Source: Thiodiazotropha sp040506975 (lineage in GTDB: Bacteria; Pseudomonadota; Gammaproteobacteria; Chromatiales; Chromatiaceae). Taken from it: a DNA stretch of 64,000 nucleotides. A program made the position numbers and the translations under genes. Below, one piece after another: positions 9,212-18,505 of the stretch. Each line of letters opens with the position of its first letter. The stretch's first letter is position 1. The notes under the pieces were generated by a model, which saw only the letters and a list, made by a program, of their open reading frames with translations, had not been told where the DNA came from and searched no databases. The stretch covers positions 4,650,001-4,714,000 of the forward strand of contig OZ242974.1 in NCBI GenBank assembly GCA_965211775.1, read 5' to 3'.

Positions 9212-10219
9212 TCAGTAGTCGACCAGTTCACGCAACAATACGGTAGCGTAGCTGCCTGCAGGCAGAAAAAATCTCAACTCCAGGCACCCATCTCCGCAGA
9301 ACTGCCATGCGAGATCATGCAAACGTATCCGCAGTGGTCTTCGTTCCTGTTCCAGGCCTACAAATTCGAGACCATGACGCCATGCCTCGAAGTCCAATAG
9401 TGCCTTCGCCTCAAGTTCAGCGGCCAGACTGCTGACCAAAGGACGGCCACGCCCCCACATGGGCCCGCTTGGATGAATATCCTGCAATTGACAACGCCTT
9501 GCCAGATCGGCGCTCTGTTCCGGCTCATCGGCAAACCCTGCTCGACTACCATCAAGCTTGAAGTAATCACCCTGCAGCGGCATATTCCAGCACCCCTGCT
9601 CAATGCGTTCAGCCAGAACCTGATTGAAGAGTTGCGATCGCACCGCTGAGATCACCAATCCGCGTATCTGCCTCTTCATGCGTGACTTGTTTCGAGAAAA
9701 CAGTTGCTCGGCCAGGGCAAGGTTCTGGTGATCATGGCCAAAACGCTGTTCACCGAAGTAGTTGGGCATGCCCAGCTCCCGCAGTAGCATCAGACGCCGT
9801 GCCAGTTCCTCCCTGTCGACGCTGAGATCCCGAATGCGGATTTGAAAACGATTTCCCCGCAGGGCTCCCCGGCGCAGCTTGCGGCGATGCCGATGCACCT
9901 GCAGAACCTCTACTAGATCACTCTCCAGCTGTCCCCAATCCGGCTCGGGGCGACCCGCCATGCGCAGGGAGAACCACTGGGTCGTCACTGCATGCCGGTC
10001 TTTCATGCCCGCATAACTGACGTCATTACCGGGGATGCCAGCCAGCCTGGCCAATTGCCCGGCCAGCCAGTGAGTATTGGTCTGCCGCTTTTTGATATGC
10101 AACAGCAGATGCTCACCCCCACCGTCGGGTTCGAAGCCCAGTATCTCGTCTACCTGAAAATCATCAGGGGTAGTGCGTACCACCCCACTTCCAAGTGTAG
10201 GGCCGCTTGCGCGCGGCAT
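9212..10219 (-). CDS. truD: tRNA pseudouridine(13) synthase TruD
   Basis: Converts U13 of certain tRNAs (tRNA-Glu in E. coli) to pseudouridine. Family signatures are present: PDDFQVDEILGF near the N-terminus, VSYAGMKDRHAVTTQWFS carrying the catalytic aspartate of the GxKD motif, and GVPNYFG-like GMPNYFGEQRFG. About 335 residues, the normal length. ATG 10219 is preferred because homology starts there; the longer open frame reads back into ispF. It overlaps the ispF 3' end by about 25 bases in the common ispF-truD order. No strong ribosome binding site is visible, so coupling with ispF translation is likely. Confidence 0.93.
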   Translation of the reverse strand: MPRASGPTLGSGVVRTTPDDFQVDEILGFEPDGGGEHLLLHIKKRQTNTHWLAGQLARLAGIPGNDVSYAGMKDRHAVTTQWFSLRMAGRPEPDWGQLESDLVEVLQVHRHRRKLRRGALRGNRFQIRIRDLSVDREELARRLMLLRELGMPNYFGEQRFGHDHQNLALAEQLFSRNKSRMKRQIRGLVISAVRSQLFNQVLAERIEQGCWNMPLQGDYFKLDGSRAGFADEPEQSADLARRCQLQDIHPSGPMWGRGRPLVSSLAAELEAKALLDFEAWRHGLEFVGLEQERRPLRIRLHDLAWQFCGDGCLELRFFLPAGSYATVLLRELVDY

Positions 10220-10244
10220 CTTCTCAAGGGGTTGCCAAGGAGGA

Positions 10245-10739
10245 TCAGTCGACAAGCCTAGGCTCCTCCAACAACACAATAGCCAGGGCGGCAATGCCTT
10301 CACCACGACCGGTAAAGCCCATGCCTTCGGTGGTGGTCGCCTTGATATTGATCCGTTGCCCCTCAAGCTGCAGATCCCTGCCCAAACAGTCGCGCATGGC
10401 ATCCAAATAGGGAGCCAGTTTCGGCTCTTGGGCGACAATTGTCATATCCGCATTGGAGACCTGTAAACCCTTGTTGTGGAGTTGTTCCATCACCCGTCGC
10501 AACAGTATTCGGCTATCGATCCCGGCATAGGACGGATCGCCATCGGGAAAATGTCTGCCGATATCGCCAAGCCCGGCCGCACCCAGCAGGGCATCACACA
10601 GGGCATGAATCAGAACATCCCCGTCCGAGTGGGCCTTCAAGCCCTGATCATGGGGCACTTCAATACCCCCGAGCACAAGGCGCGAACCGGGTTCAAATCG
10701 ATGGGCATCATAACCCTGTCCTATACGCATGCGAGTCAC
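10245..10739 (-). CDS. ispF: 2-C-methyl-D-erythritol 2,4-cyclodiphosphate synthase IspF
   Basis: Fifth-step enzyme of the MEP isoprenoid pathway, forming the cyclodiphosphate with loss of CMP. The zinc-binding GYDAHRF motif, AHSDGDVLIHALCDALLGA and the C-terminal KATTTEGMGFTGRGEGIAA are all intact; 164 residues is full length. A second ATG three codons in is a possible start. It is separated from ispD by an opposite-strand HDOD gene and two IS1380 elements, whereas the two are usually adjacent in gammaproteobacteria. Confidence 0.96.
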   Translation of the reverse strand: MTRMRIGQGYDAHRFEPGSRLVLGGIEVPHDQGLKAHSDGDVLIHALCDALLGAAGLGDIGRHFPDGDPSYAGIDSRILLRRVMEQLHNKGLQVSNADMTIVAQEPKLAPYLDAMRDCLGRDLQLEGQRINIKATTTEGMGFTGRGEGIAALAIVLLEEPRLVD

Positions 10740-12030
10740 CCCACCTTAAAGTGTCATAGTGTAGTGTCGATAATATGTTCTGACATTGTACGTAAAGCTC
10801 GGGTTAAATACCGCCAGTACAATCAATGGAATCCTCCACAGAGCGACAGCTACATGATTCAAAGAGTAACCTCAGTCACAAGTAACCGTATCAAGAGAGT
10901 GCCTCTCCTCAGAAATCTGCCCAAGCGGGTTCTGGATTATGTTTTGAGCGAAACCCATGTAGAGCACCAAAACGCCGGGGTCGGAATTGCAACCGTGGGA
11001 GAATGGACAGAGCAGATCTATTACCTGTTGGAGGGTCAGGTCGAGGTGGTTGCAGAGGATGGAAAACGACTGACCTGCCAGGCCGATCAGCCATGCAGCC
11101 TCTCACCGCTGGCGGAAAAGTCACCCAATAAGGATCACATTACCTGTGTTAGCGCAGTGGACCTGCTGTGCATACCCAGGGAGCTGCATGACGCAATCAA
11201 GCGTCTTCCGCCGGTGGCCAATGCCCGTACCAACCAGACCATCGAACTGAAAGATGCGCAAGGCCCGGAAGATACCCTCTACTGGGAGTTCTACGAAGCA
11301 ATCAAGAACGGTACGCTTGAGCTGCCCAGCATGCCCGATATCACTATGCGTATCGCCAAAGTCATCAACGACGCCAATACCGACAGTGAAGAGATCGCCC
11401 GTGTGGTGCAGGCCGATCCCACGGTTGCCGCACGGATTATCAATGTGGTTAACAGCGCCGCATACCGAGGCAAGCAACCGATCGACAATCTCCCCGATGC
11501 CGTAACCCGCCTGGGACGCTCCGTCACACACAATCTGGTGATCAGCTTCGCCCTGGGTAAGCTCTTCAGCAGTCGCTCAAAGCCCTTGAAAAAGCGTATG
11601 GTCGATCTCTGGAAGCACCTCAGCTATGTGGCGCCCATCTGCCACGAACTGGCTCAAGTCACTCCCGGTCTGGAAAATGATCAGGCCCTGCTATGCGGCC
11701 TGTTGCACGATATCGGCGCACTCGCCATCCTCGGTGCAGCCATTCGAAGGCCCGAATTAGAGGAAAATCCCAAACAGCTCGATATGATCATCGATCACTT
11801 GAAGGCTGAAGTAGGAGCAATGGTGCTTCGCAAATGGGAGTTTCCAGACTACTTCGTACAGGCTGCTCTGCATGCGGAGGATTGGATGGAGGATATCAGC
11901 CATGAGCCCGACTATGTTGACTTGGTCGTTGTTGCCCAGTTGCATGCCTATGTCGGCACTTCCAAGATACACACCCTTCCCCGCCTCGACCTGGTACCCG
12001 CATTTCATAAGCTGGCGCTCGGCAAGCTAA

Positions 12031-13598
12031 CCCGCATGTTTCATCCGTTTTTAAATTTAGCCGGTGATATGGCCAAGCTTGGATGGTTTGCCCTCACTGG
12101 GGACCAAACCTCTATCAAGCCCTGATTTTCCACCCTCCGGGCAGACTCCCCCTTACCCCCATTGTTGATCAACGTGCCGGGGCAGCACTCTGCCGGGCTA
12201 TCCCGGCTTGAGTCGTGCCGCCACCTGGAAAAACAGCGCCTGATAGGGATAGGTGCTGGAGAGCAGGAAGCGGATCCGTCGCGTGTTGCGAATGATGACC
12301 GCCCCGATCTTGAACAGTTTGAGCCGGATCGTGGTCATCTGTGCACGCGCCAGTTCCGTGCCCTTCAGCGCGAGGCGCCGGATGGCCTCCATCAGCACAT
12401 AGGCCAGACTGGACAGCAGTAGACGAAACTGATTGGCCCACCAGTAATGCGCGCTGGTGCGATCGGCGAACAGCCCCAGTTGCTGCTCCTTGATTCGGTT
12501 CTCCATGTCACCACGGGCGCAGTAGAGGTCATCGTAAAGGCGCTGTTTGTCGCCGGCCAGGTTGGTGACGATGAAGCGTGGATTTGGCCCCTTGTCGGTG
12601 ACCTCCAGTTTGGCGATCACCTTGCGACGCGTCTTCCAGGTGCTGGCGGCATAGTGAAACTGAAAGAATTCCCGCATCTTCATGCCGGTTCGCTTCGCCA
12701 GTTCCTCAACCCACTGCATGGGCTCACGGATACACCGCAGCAAGGCGTCATTCTTGGCGATGCCCACGATATAGCCCACAGCGTTGCGCTCGCACCAGCT
12801 GAGCATGTGGTGACGGCAAAAGCCGCTATCGCCCCGAAAGATGATACGCACTTCAGGCCAAGCCCGGCGCAGGCGTTTGACCAACAGCGCCAGAATCGCC
12901 CAGGCATGCTTGGGCGCATCGATCCGGCTGGGCCGCAGATAACTCACCAGCAGTTGATCGCCACAAAAGACATACAGGGGCAGGAAGCAGTAGTGATCGT
13001 AGTAGCCGTGAAAGAAGCGGCCTTCCTGGCGGCCATGCACCGGATCATCCGTGGCGTCGAAATCCAGGATCAGCTCATCGGGTGGTGCATCATATGAGGC
13101 AATGAACTGCTCGAGCAGTAGGTTGTGGACATCAACGGCAACCCGGCGATCGACCCGGTTCTCCAGCCGACAAAGTGTCGACTGGCTGCCCAGTACCTCC
13201 TCGCGTTCGATCGAGCTCTGTAGGGCCGGGTCGGTGCGTAGTGTCTGATGGTCGTTCAGATCTTCATAACCCAGGCAGAGCCCATAGACTCGCTGGCGCA
13301 ACAGGCTCAACTGGCTGTGTTCAATATAGCGGGGATCTCGCGGGTCGGGGATGACCGCATCAACCGCCTCGAGCAATCCCAGACGCCTGTCGATCTCACG
13401 CAGCAGCAACACGCCGCCGTCCGAGGTGATATCGCCACCGGAAAACTCGGCTTGAACCTTACGGCGTTTTAGGGCTGGAAAATCAAAGGCAGTCTGGGTA
13501 CAGTTTGTCACAGGCAAAATCCTTTCGATTACAGTGTAAGCAACTGAATTATATCGAAGTATCAGGATTTTGCCTTTTTAATGCGTGAAATATTGGGG
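12031..13598 (-). mobile_element. IS1380-family element subtype A, copy 4
   Basis: 1568 bp inserted in the HDOD gene. The left flank is CTAA (12027-12030) but the right flank is TTAA (13599-13602), the only copy whose two flanks differ. A private base (ggggaccaaacc near 12100) is also present. The mismatch could be a later point mutation or a recombination between copies. Confidence 0.93.
12198..13511 (-). CDS. IS1380-family transposase (subtype A, copy 4)
   Basis: Full-length protein identical to copy 1, GTG start at 13511. It is transcribed against the HDOD gene. Confidence 0.94.
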   Translation of the reverse strand: MTNCTQTAFDFPALKRRKVQAEFSGGDITSDGGVLLLREIDRRLGLLEAVDAVIPDPRDPRYIEHSQLSLLRQRVYGLCLGYEDLNDHQTLRTDPALQSSIEREEVLGSQSTLCRLENRVDRRVAVDVHNLLLEQFIASYDAPPDELILDFDATDDPVHGRQEGRFFHGYYDHYCFLPLYVFCGDQLLVSYLRPSRIDAPKHAWAILALLVKRLRRAWPEVRIIFRGDSGFCRHHMLSWCERNAVGYIVGIAKNDALLRCIREPMQWVEELAKRTGMKMREFFQFHYAASTWKTRRKVIAKLEVTDKGPNPRFIVTNLAGDKQRLYDDLYCARGDMENRIKEQQLGLFADRTSAHYWWANQFRLLLSSLAYVLMEAIRRLALKGTELARAQMTTIRLKLFKIGAVIIRNTRRIRFLLSSTYPYQALFFQVAARLKPG

Positions 13599-13704
13599 TT
13601 AACCCCGAGGCACTCTATCGGCATCATAGACAATGCGAAAGACCAGATAAGGGAGCTGCGGGAACTGCTGGCGATCTGATATAGAGGAAGCAGGCCGCGG
13701 CTAA

Positions 13705-15264
13705 CCCGAATATTTCACAAATAAAGAGGGTAAAACCCGTGTAGTTCAATAGAATTCAGTTACTTAGGCTGAAATTGAACGAGGTTTTGCCTGTGACAGA
13801 ATGTACCCAAGGTCGTTTTGCTTTTCCAGCGGTAAAACGCCGCCAGGTTGAAGCGGATTTTTCCGGTGGTGATATCAGCAGTGATGGCGGCGTGTTGTTG
13901 CTACGACAAGCGGACCGACGGCTGGGATTGCTTGAAGCCGTCAATGACACTCTCGCTGATCCACGCGATGGCCGCTATGTGCAACATGATCAGATTTCTC
14001 TACTACGCCAGCGGGTCTATGCCCTGTGCCAGGGCTATGAAGACCTCAACGATCACGACAGTCTGCGACAAGATTTGGCCTTTCAGACGGCCGTGGAACA
14101 GGATCAGGCACTGGGCAGTTCACCCACGCTCTGTCGCTTGGAGAATCGGTCAGATCGGGCAACCGCTGTCGCGATCCATCAGGTCCTGATCGAGCAGTTC
14201 ATCGCCTCGTTTGCCGAGCCACCCGAGGAGTTGATCCTGGACTTCGACGCCACCGATGACCGGGTTCACGGCCTGCAGGAAGGCCGCTTCTTCCACGGTT
14301 ACTACGATAACTACTGCTTTCTCCCGTTGTACGTGTTTTGCGGCGAACAACTGCTGGTCAGCTATTTGCGCCCGAGCAAGATCGACGGGGCGAAACATGC
14401 GTGGGCGATCCTCGCCCTGCTGGTCAAACGCTTGCGTCAGGCGTGGCCGGCGGTGCGGATCATCCTGAGAGCCGACTCGGGCTTCTGTCGTCACCGCATG
14501 CTGCGCTGGTGTGAACGCCATGGCATTGGCTACATCGTAGGCCTGGCGCGCAACCACCGCCTGCAACGGATGATCGAGGAAGACTTCACTGCAGTCGAGC
14601 AATGCTTCAAGGCCAACGGACAGAAGCAACGCGTCTTCCTTGGCCTGCGCTACGGTGCACGCAGCTGGCGCCGTCGACGCGCGGTGATCGCCAAGCTGGA
14701 GGTGAGTGAGCGAGGGCGTAATCCCCGATTTGTCGTCACCAACCTCAACGGCGATGCCCAAACCCTTTACGACGACGTCTATTGTGCGCGGGGCGAGATG
14801 GAAAACCGCATCAAGGAACAACAGCTGGGGCTGTTTGCTGATCGCACCAGTGCACATCATTGGTGGACCAATCAGTTTCGCTTGCTGCTGTCGAGCCTGG
14901 CCTATGTGTTGATGGAAGCGATTCGCCGCTTGGCCTTACAGGGTACAGAACTGGCCAAGACCCAGGTCGGCACGCTGCGGCTTAAACTACTCAAAGTGGG
15001 TGCGGTGGTGATACGCAATACCCGGCGTGTCCGCTTCCTGCTCTCCAGTGTCTTTCCTTACCAGGCATTGTTCTTCAGTGTGGCCGAACGGCTGGAGCCA
15101 GGATAGCACGCGATGAGTGCTGCCCCGGCACGTTGATAAATAACGGGGTAAGGGGAAGCTGTGCCTGTCAGCCAGAAATCGGGGCGTTTGGAGCCGGTAT
15201 CATCCTGTTTCTCGTCCCGGCCTTCTCCTCGTGCCAGTATCGGCAAATGGATGAAATATCCGGG
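13705..15264 (+). mobile_element. IS1380-family element subtype B, copy 1
   Basis: 1560 bp with ends CCCGAATATTTCACAAAT and, inward from the right, CCCGGATATTTCATCC; flanked by CTAA at 13701-13704 and 15265-15268. It lies between the 3' ends of the HDOD gene and ispD, 26 bp from the HDOD stop. The subtype is clearly homologous to subtype A but diverged throughout. The start region keeps a similar inverted repeat (AGGGTAAAACC with AGGTTTTGCCT, one bulged G). Confidence 0.95.
13793..15106 (+). CDS. IS1380-family transposase (subtype B, copy 1)
   Basis: About 437 residues, homologous to subtype A along its whole length (LILDFDATDDRVHG, ILRADSGFCRHRM, RGEMENRIKEQQLG). GTG at 13793 has GAGG eight bases upstream; TTG codons further 5' are open but poorly spaced. 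The most divergent stretch relative to subtype A lies around residues 245-290. Copy 2 at 48209 has the same protein. Confidence 0.94.
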   Translation: MTECTQGRFAFPAVKRRQVEADFSGGDISSDGGVLLLRQADRRLGLLEAVNDTLADPRDGRYVQHDQISLLRQRVYALCQGYEDLNDHDSLRQDLAFQTAVEQDQALGSSPTLCRLENRSDRATAVAIHQVLIEQFIASFAEPPEELILDFDATDDRVHGLQEGRFFHGYYDNYCFLPLYVFCGEQLLVSYLRPSKIDGAKHAWAILALLVKRLRQAWPAVRIILRADSGFCRHRMLRWCERHGIGYIVGLARNHRLQRMIEEDFTAVEQCFKANGQKQRVFLGLRYGARSWRRRRAVIAKLEVSERGRNPRFVVTNLNGDAQTLYDDVYCARGEMENRIKEQQLGLFADRTSAHHWWTNQFRLLLSSLAYVLMEAIRRLALQGTELAKTQVGTLRLKLLKVGAVVIRNTRRVRFLLSSVFPYQALFFSVAERLEPG

Positions 15265-15286
15265 CTAAATCATCTTTGTCATCAAA

Positions 15287-15988
15287 TCAGTCGGAACGGG
15301 AAAGATAATCGACGGCCGACTGCAGGTCTTCAGGGCGAGTGATCTTGATATTGCCCGCATCGCCCTCAACCATCTTAGGCTGAAAACCCGCCAGCTCGAC
15401 AGCGCTGGCGTCATCGGTCACCAATGCGCCTTTATGGACGGCGCTTTCCAGCGCTTGATAGAGGATACCGATTCGAAACATCTGCGGGGTCAGGGCATGC
15501 CAAAGCCCTTCCCGGGACACTGTCCCCTCGACATTGCCCTCGGCATTGACCGATTTCAGGGCATCATGGACCGGCACCCCAAGCAGGCCGCCAACAGGAT
15601 GGTTGATCAAGGTGTCGATCAAATGATCGAGATCTTTGCGAGAGAGGCAGGGACGAGCCGCATCATGCACCAACACCCAATCCTCCACGGCAGCCTGATG
15701 CTTCAACGCCCGCAAGGCATTCAGTACTGAGTGGCAGCGCTGCTCTCCACCTTCGACCCGGGAAATTCTCGCATCATCGGCAAACTCGCATTCCCCCCAC
15801 AGCCCGTCATGGGCAGAAAGCGCCAGGTATATCCCTGCTATTCGGGGGTGGCGCAGAAACCTCTCCAGGGTATGGTCAATGACCCGCCGCCCAGCTATGC
15901 TCAGGTACTGCTTCGGTATTTCAGCACCCATGCGTTGCCCCACGCCCGCCGCCGGCACTACCACCCAACAGCGGACCTTGCTACTCAT
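15287..15988 (-). CDS. ispD: 2-C-methyl-D-erythritol 4-phosphate cytidylyltransferase IspD
   Basis: Third step of the MEP pathway, joining CTP and MEP. The N-terminal CTP-binding loop VVVPAAGVGQRMGAEIPKQY and the VLVHDAARPCL motif are complete, as is the C-terminal KITRPEDL. 233 residues is full length. The ATG overlaps the ftsB stop by 8 bases (gATGAGTAG), so the two are translationally coupled. An IS1380 subtype B element begins 22 bases beyond its stop, where ispF is found in many relatives. Confidence 0.96.
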   Translation of the reverse strand: MSSKVRCWVVVPAAGVGQRMGAEIPKQYLSIAGRRVIDHTLERFLRHPRIAGIYLALSAHDGLWGECEFADDARISRVEGGEQRCHSVLNALRALKHQAAVEDWVLVHDAARPCLSRKDLDHLIDTLINHPVGGLLGVPVHDALKSVNAEGNVEGTVSREGLWHALTPQMFRIGILYQALESAVHKGALVTDDASAVELAGFQPKMVEGDAGNIKITRPEDLQSAVDYLSRSD

Positions 15989-16274
15989 CCACTTTCTCTT
16001 CGTCGGGAGCTATCACCTGGTAGAAGGTCTCTCCCTCTTTGATCATGCCCAGTTCACTGCGGGCACGTTCTTCAATGGCGGTCTGTCCACTGCGCAGATC
16101 CTCCACTTCCGCCTGCAGGGCGCGGTTTCGTTCACGTAATCCGACCAGCTCCTTCTGCAGCAGGCTGATCTCCTGTTTCAGGTTATTGACTTCAGCCAGG
16201 CTCCCCTCGCCCACCCACAGGCGGTATTGCAGAAAAAGCAGTAGTCCGACCAGTATGGCAACCACGACTCGCAT
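15981..16274 (-). CDS. ftsB: Cell division protein FtsB
   Basis: A 97-residue bitopic inner-membrane protein of the FtsQLB divisome subcomplex. One N-terminal transmembrane helix (VVVAILVGLLLFLQYRLW) is followed by a long heptad coiled coil (EVNNLKQEISLLQKELVGLR and on). It sits between eno and ispD as in most gammaproteobacteria, 23 bases after eno. Confidence 0.93.
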   Translation of the reverse strand: MRVVVAILVGLLLFLQYRLWVGEGSLAEVNNLKQEISLLQKELVGLRERNRALQAEVEDLRSGQTAIEERARSELGMIKEGETFYQVIAPDEEKVDE

Positions 16275-16297
16275 GGGCTGGGCCTTGTCAAGACCGG

Positions 16298-17581
16298 TCA
16301 GTCGATAGTGACAGGAAACGCATCCTTACCTGCATAAACCGCATCCTCACCGAGCTGATCCTCGATACGCATCAGTTGATTGTACTTGGCCACGCGATCC
16401 GACCGGGACAGCGAACCGGTCTTGATTTGTCCGGTGCCTGCCGCCACAACCAGGTCGGCAATCGTCGTATCCTCGGTCTCACCCGAACGGTGTGACACCA
16501 CCGCGCTGTAACCTGCGGCTGTCGCCATATCAATCGCTGCCAGGGTTTCGGTCAAGGTGCCAATCTGGTTGACCTTGATAAGAATGGAGTTGGCGATTTT
16601 TTCATCGATACCCCGCTGCAGGATCTTGGTATTGGTGACAAACAGATCGTCGCCCACCAGCTGTACCCGCCCACCCAGTTTCTCGGTCAACAGTTTCCAG
16701 CCTTCCCAGTCGCCCTCATCCATACCGTCCTCTACAGTGATGATCGGGTACTGATCGACCCAGGCGGATAGATAGTCGGCAAACTCGGCCGCGGAAAACT
16801 TGCGGCCCTCCGATGCCAGGTTGTAGAGACCATTTTCATAGAATTCCGAACTGGCCACATCCAGGCCGAGATAGATATCCTTACCGGCGCTGAATCCGGC
16901 ATTGCCAATGGCCTCCAGGATTACCTCGATCGCTGCTTCATTCGAGGGCAGATTGGGAGCGAAGCCCCCCTCGTCACCTACCGCGGTAGCCAGGCCACGC
17001 TTTTTCAAAACGCTCTGCAGGGCATGAAAGACCTCTGCGCCATAACGTACCGCTTCACGAATCGAGCCGGCGCCCACCGGCAGTATCATAAACTCCTGCA
17101 GATCGACACTGTTATCCGCATGGGCGCCGCCATTGATGATATTCATCATCGGCACAGGCAACCTGTAGGGGCCGGACGCCAGGGAGCGATAGAGCGGCAG
17201 GGCTCGCTCCTGGGCAGCGCCATGCGCTGCCGCCAGGGAAACTCCGAGTAACGCGTTCGCGCCCAGTTTGGATTTATTCTCTGTACCATCCAGATCGAGC
17301 ATGCACCGGTCGATGGCCGTCTGGTCGGTCACTTCCATTCCCATCAGCGCCTCTTTGATGGCCCCGTTGACATGGGATACCGCCTGTAAAACACCTTTGC
17401 CCAAATAGCGCCCCTTGTCGCCATCACGCAGTTCGAGGGCTTCACGGGAGCCGGTAGAGGCGCCCGATGGCACCAACGCACGGCCAATGGCGCCGTCCGC
17501 AGTGATCACGTCGGCCTCGATGGTAGGATTTCCCCGTGAATCGAGCACCTCTCGACCACGAACATCAACAACTTCAGACAT
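16298..17581 (-). CDS. eno: Enolase
   Basis: Interconverts 2-phosphoglycerate and phosphoenolpyruvate. 427 residues; enolase signature ILIKVNQIGTLTETL, catalytic SHRSGETEDT, and Mg2+ ligands in VGDDLFVTN are present. The N-terminal EVLDSRGNPTIEADV is canonical. It lies third in the pyrG-kdsA-eno-ftsB-ispD run on the minus strand, 90 bases after kdsA. Confidence 0.98.
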   Translation of the reverse strand: MSEVVDVRGREVLDSRGNPTIEADVITADGAIGRALVPSGASTGSREALELRDGDKGRYLGKGVLQAVSHVNGAIKEALMGMEVTDQTAIDRCMLDLDGTENKSKLGANALLGVSLAAAHGAAQERALPLYRSLASGPYRLPVPMMNIINGGAHADNSVDLQEFMILPVGAGSIREAVRYGAEVFHALQSVLKKRGLATAVGDEGGFAPNLPSNEAAIEVILEAIGNAGFSAGKDIYLGLDVASSEFYENGLYNLASEGRKFSAAEFADYLSAWVDQYPIITVEDGMDEGDWEGWKLLTEKLGGRVQLVGDDLFVTNTKILQRGIDEKIANSILIKVNQIGTLTETLAAIDMATAAGYSAVVSHRSGETEDTTIADLVVAAGTGQIKTGSLSRSDRVAKYNQLMRIEDQLGEDAVYAGKDAFPVTID

Positions 17582-17671
17582 ATTGTCTCCGTATTCTGTG
17601 TACTTTCAGTAATTAAATAGATTGATATCAGTTAATCGGGATCGTGTTACGGTAAGGTGTCTGTAACAGCG

Positions 17672-18505
17672 TCACAGGGAGGTTTCAGCAAAATCCTTCC
17701 CCTTCACAAGGTGATCAATCTCCATCAGCGTCTCGAGCAATTCCCTCATTTTAGGCAGTGGCCATGCATTCGGCCCGTCGCTCAGCGCCTTATCGGGTTG
17801 TGGATGGGTTTCCATGAACAGACCAGAGACACCTGCAGCAACCGCTGCCCGCGCCAGTACCGGCACAAATTCCCGCTGTCCTCCTGAACTGGCACCCCGG
17901 CCTCCCGGCAACTGAACCGAATGGGTGGCATCGTAGACTACAGGGCATCCTGTATCACGCATCACCGCCAGGGAGCGCATATCCGAAACCAGGTTATTGT
18001 AGCCGAAGGAGACGCCCCGCTCACATACCATAATCCGGTCATTACCCGAGGCCGTCGCCTTCCCGACCACATGCGTCATATCCCAGGGCGCGAGGAATTG
18101 TCCCTTCTTGATATTCACCGGCAAACCCTGCCGGGCCACGTCACCGATAAAGTTGGTCTGACGACAGAGAAACGCCGGGGTCTGCAGAACATCCACCACA
18201 GACGCAACCTCTTGCAACGGGGTATCTTCGTGCACATCGGTCAATACCGGGACACCGATCGACGATTTGACCCGCTGCAGAATCTCCAATCCCCGCTCCA
18301 AGCCCAGTCCGCGAAAACTCTCTGCAGATGAACGATTCGCCTTATCGAAGGAGGATTTGTAGATGAACGGGATACCGAGGTCCCGGGTCAGCCTATTCAG
18401 TTCCCCGGCGGTATCCAGCGCCAATTGTTCACTCTCTATGACACAAGGACCTGCAATCAGGAAGAGCGGCCGGTCCAACCCAACCTCAAAGCCACAGAGT
18501 TTCAT
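17672..18505 (-). CDS. kdsA: 3-deoxy-8-phosphooctulonate synthase KdsA
   Basis: Condenses PEP with arabinose 5-phosphate to make KDO 8-phosphate for lipopolysaccharide, indicating a Gram-negative envelope. Motifs: FLIAGPCVIES, YKSSFDKANRSS, TDVHE, KKGQFLAPWDM, DATHSVQLPGG and the C-terminal ETHPQPDKALSDG. 277 residues. The start at 18505 overlaps the pyrG stop by four bases; the longer open frame upstream lies inside pyrG. Confidence 0.97.
   Translation of the reverse strand: MKLCGFEVGLDRPLFLIAGPCVIESEQLALDTAGELNRLTRDLGIPFIYKSSFDKANRSSAESFRGLGLERGLEILQRVKSSIGVPVLTDVHEDTPLQEVASVVDVLQTPAFLCRQTNFIGDVARQGLPVNIKKGQFLAPWDMTHVVGKATASGNDRIMVCERGVSFGYNNLVSDMRSLAVMRDTGCPVVYDATHSVQLPGGRGASSGGQREFVPVLARAAVAAGVSGLFMETHPQPDKALSDGPNAWPLPKMRELLETLMEIDHLVKGKDFAETSL

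Larger units (their letters stand above)
10854..13679 (+). pseudogene. HDOD-domain protein with N-terminal cyclic-nucleotide-binding-like domain, cut by IS1380
   Basis: The N-terminal ~115 residues (LLRNLPKRVLDYVLSE, GEWTEQIYYLLEGQVEVVAEDG) look like a cNMP-binding effector fold; residues ~140-340 form an HDOD domain (LPSMPDITMRIAKVINDANT, ADPTVAARIINVVNSAAYRG, LLCGLLHDIGALAILG), a degenerate HD hydrolase used in signalling. The IS1380 interrupts after GKL near residue 392; the tail TPRHSIGIIDNAKDQIRELR follows at 13603-13679. Removing the IS and one 4-bp repeat restores 417 codons. Most of both domains is still encoded, so a nearly full-length product with an IS-encoded tail (ending at 12125) could be made. 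Confidence 0.85.
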
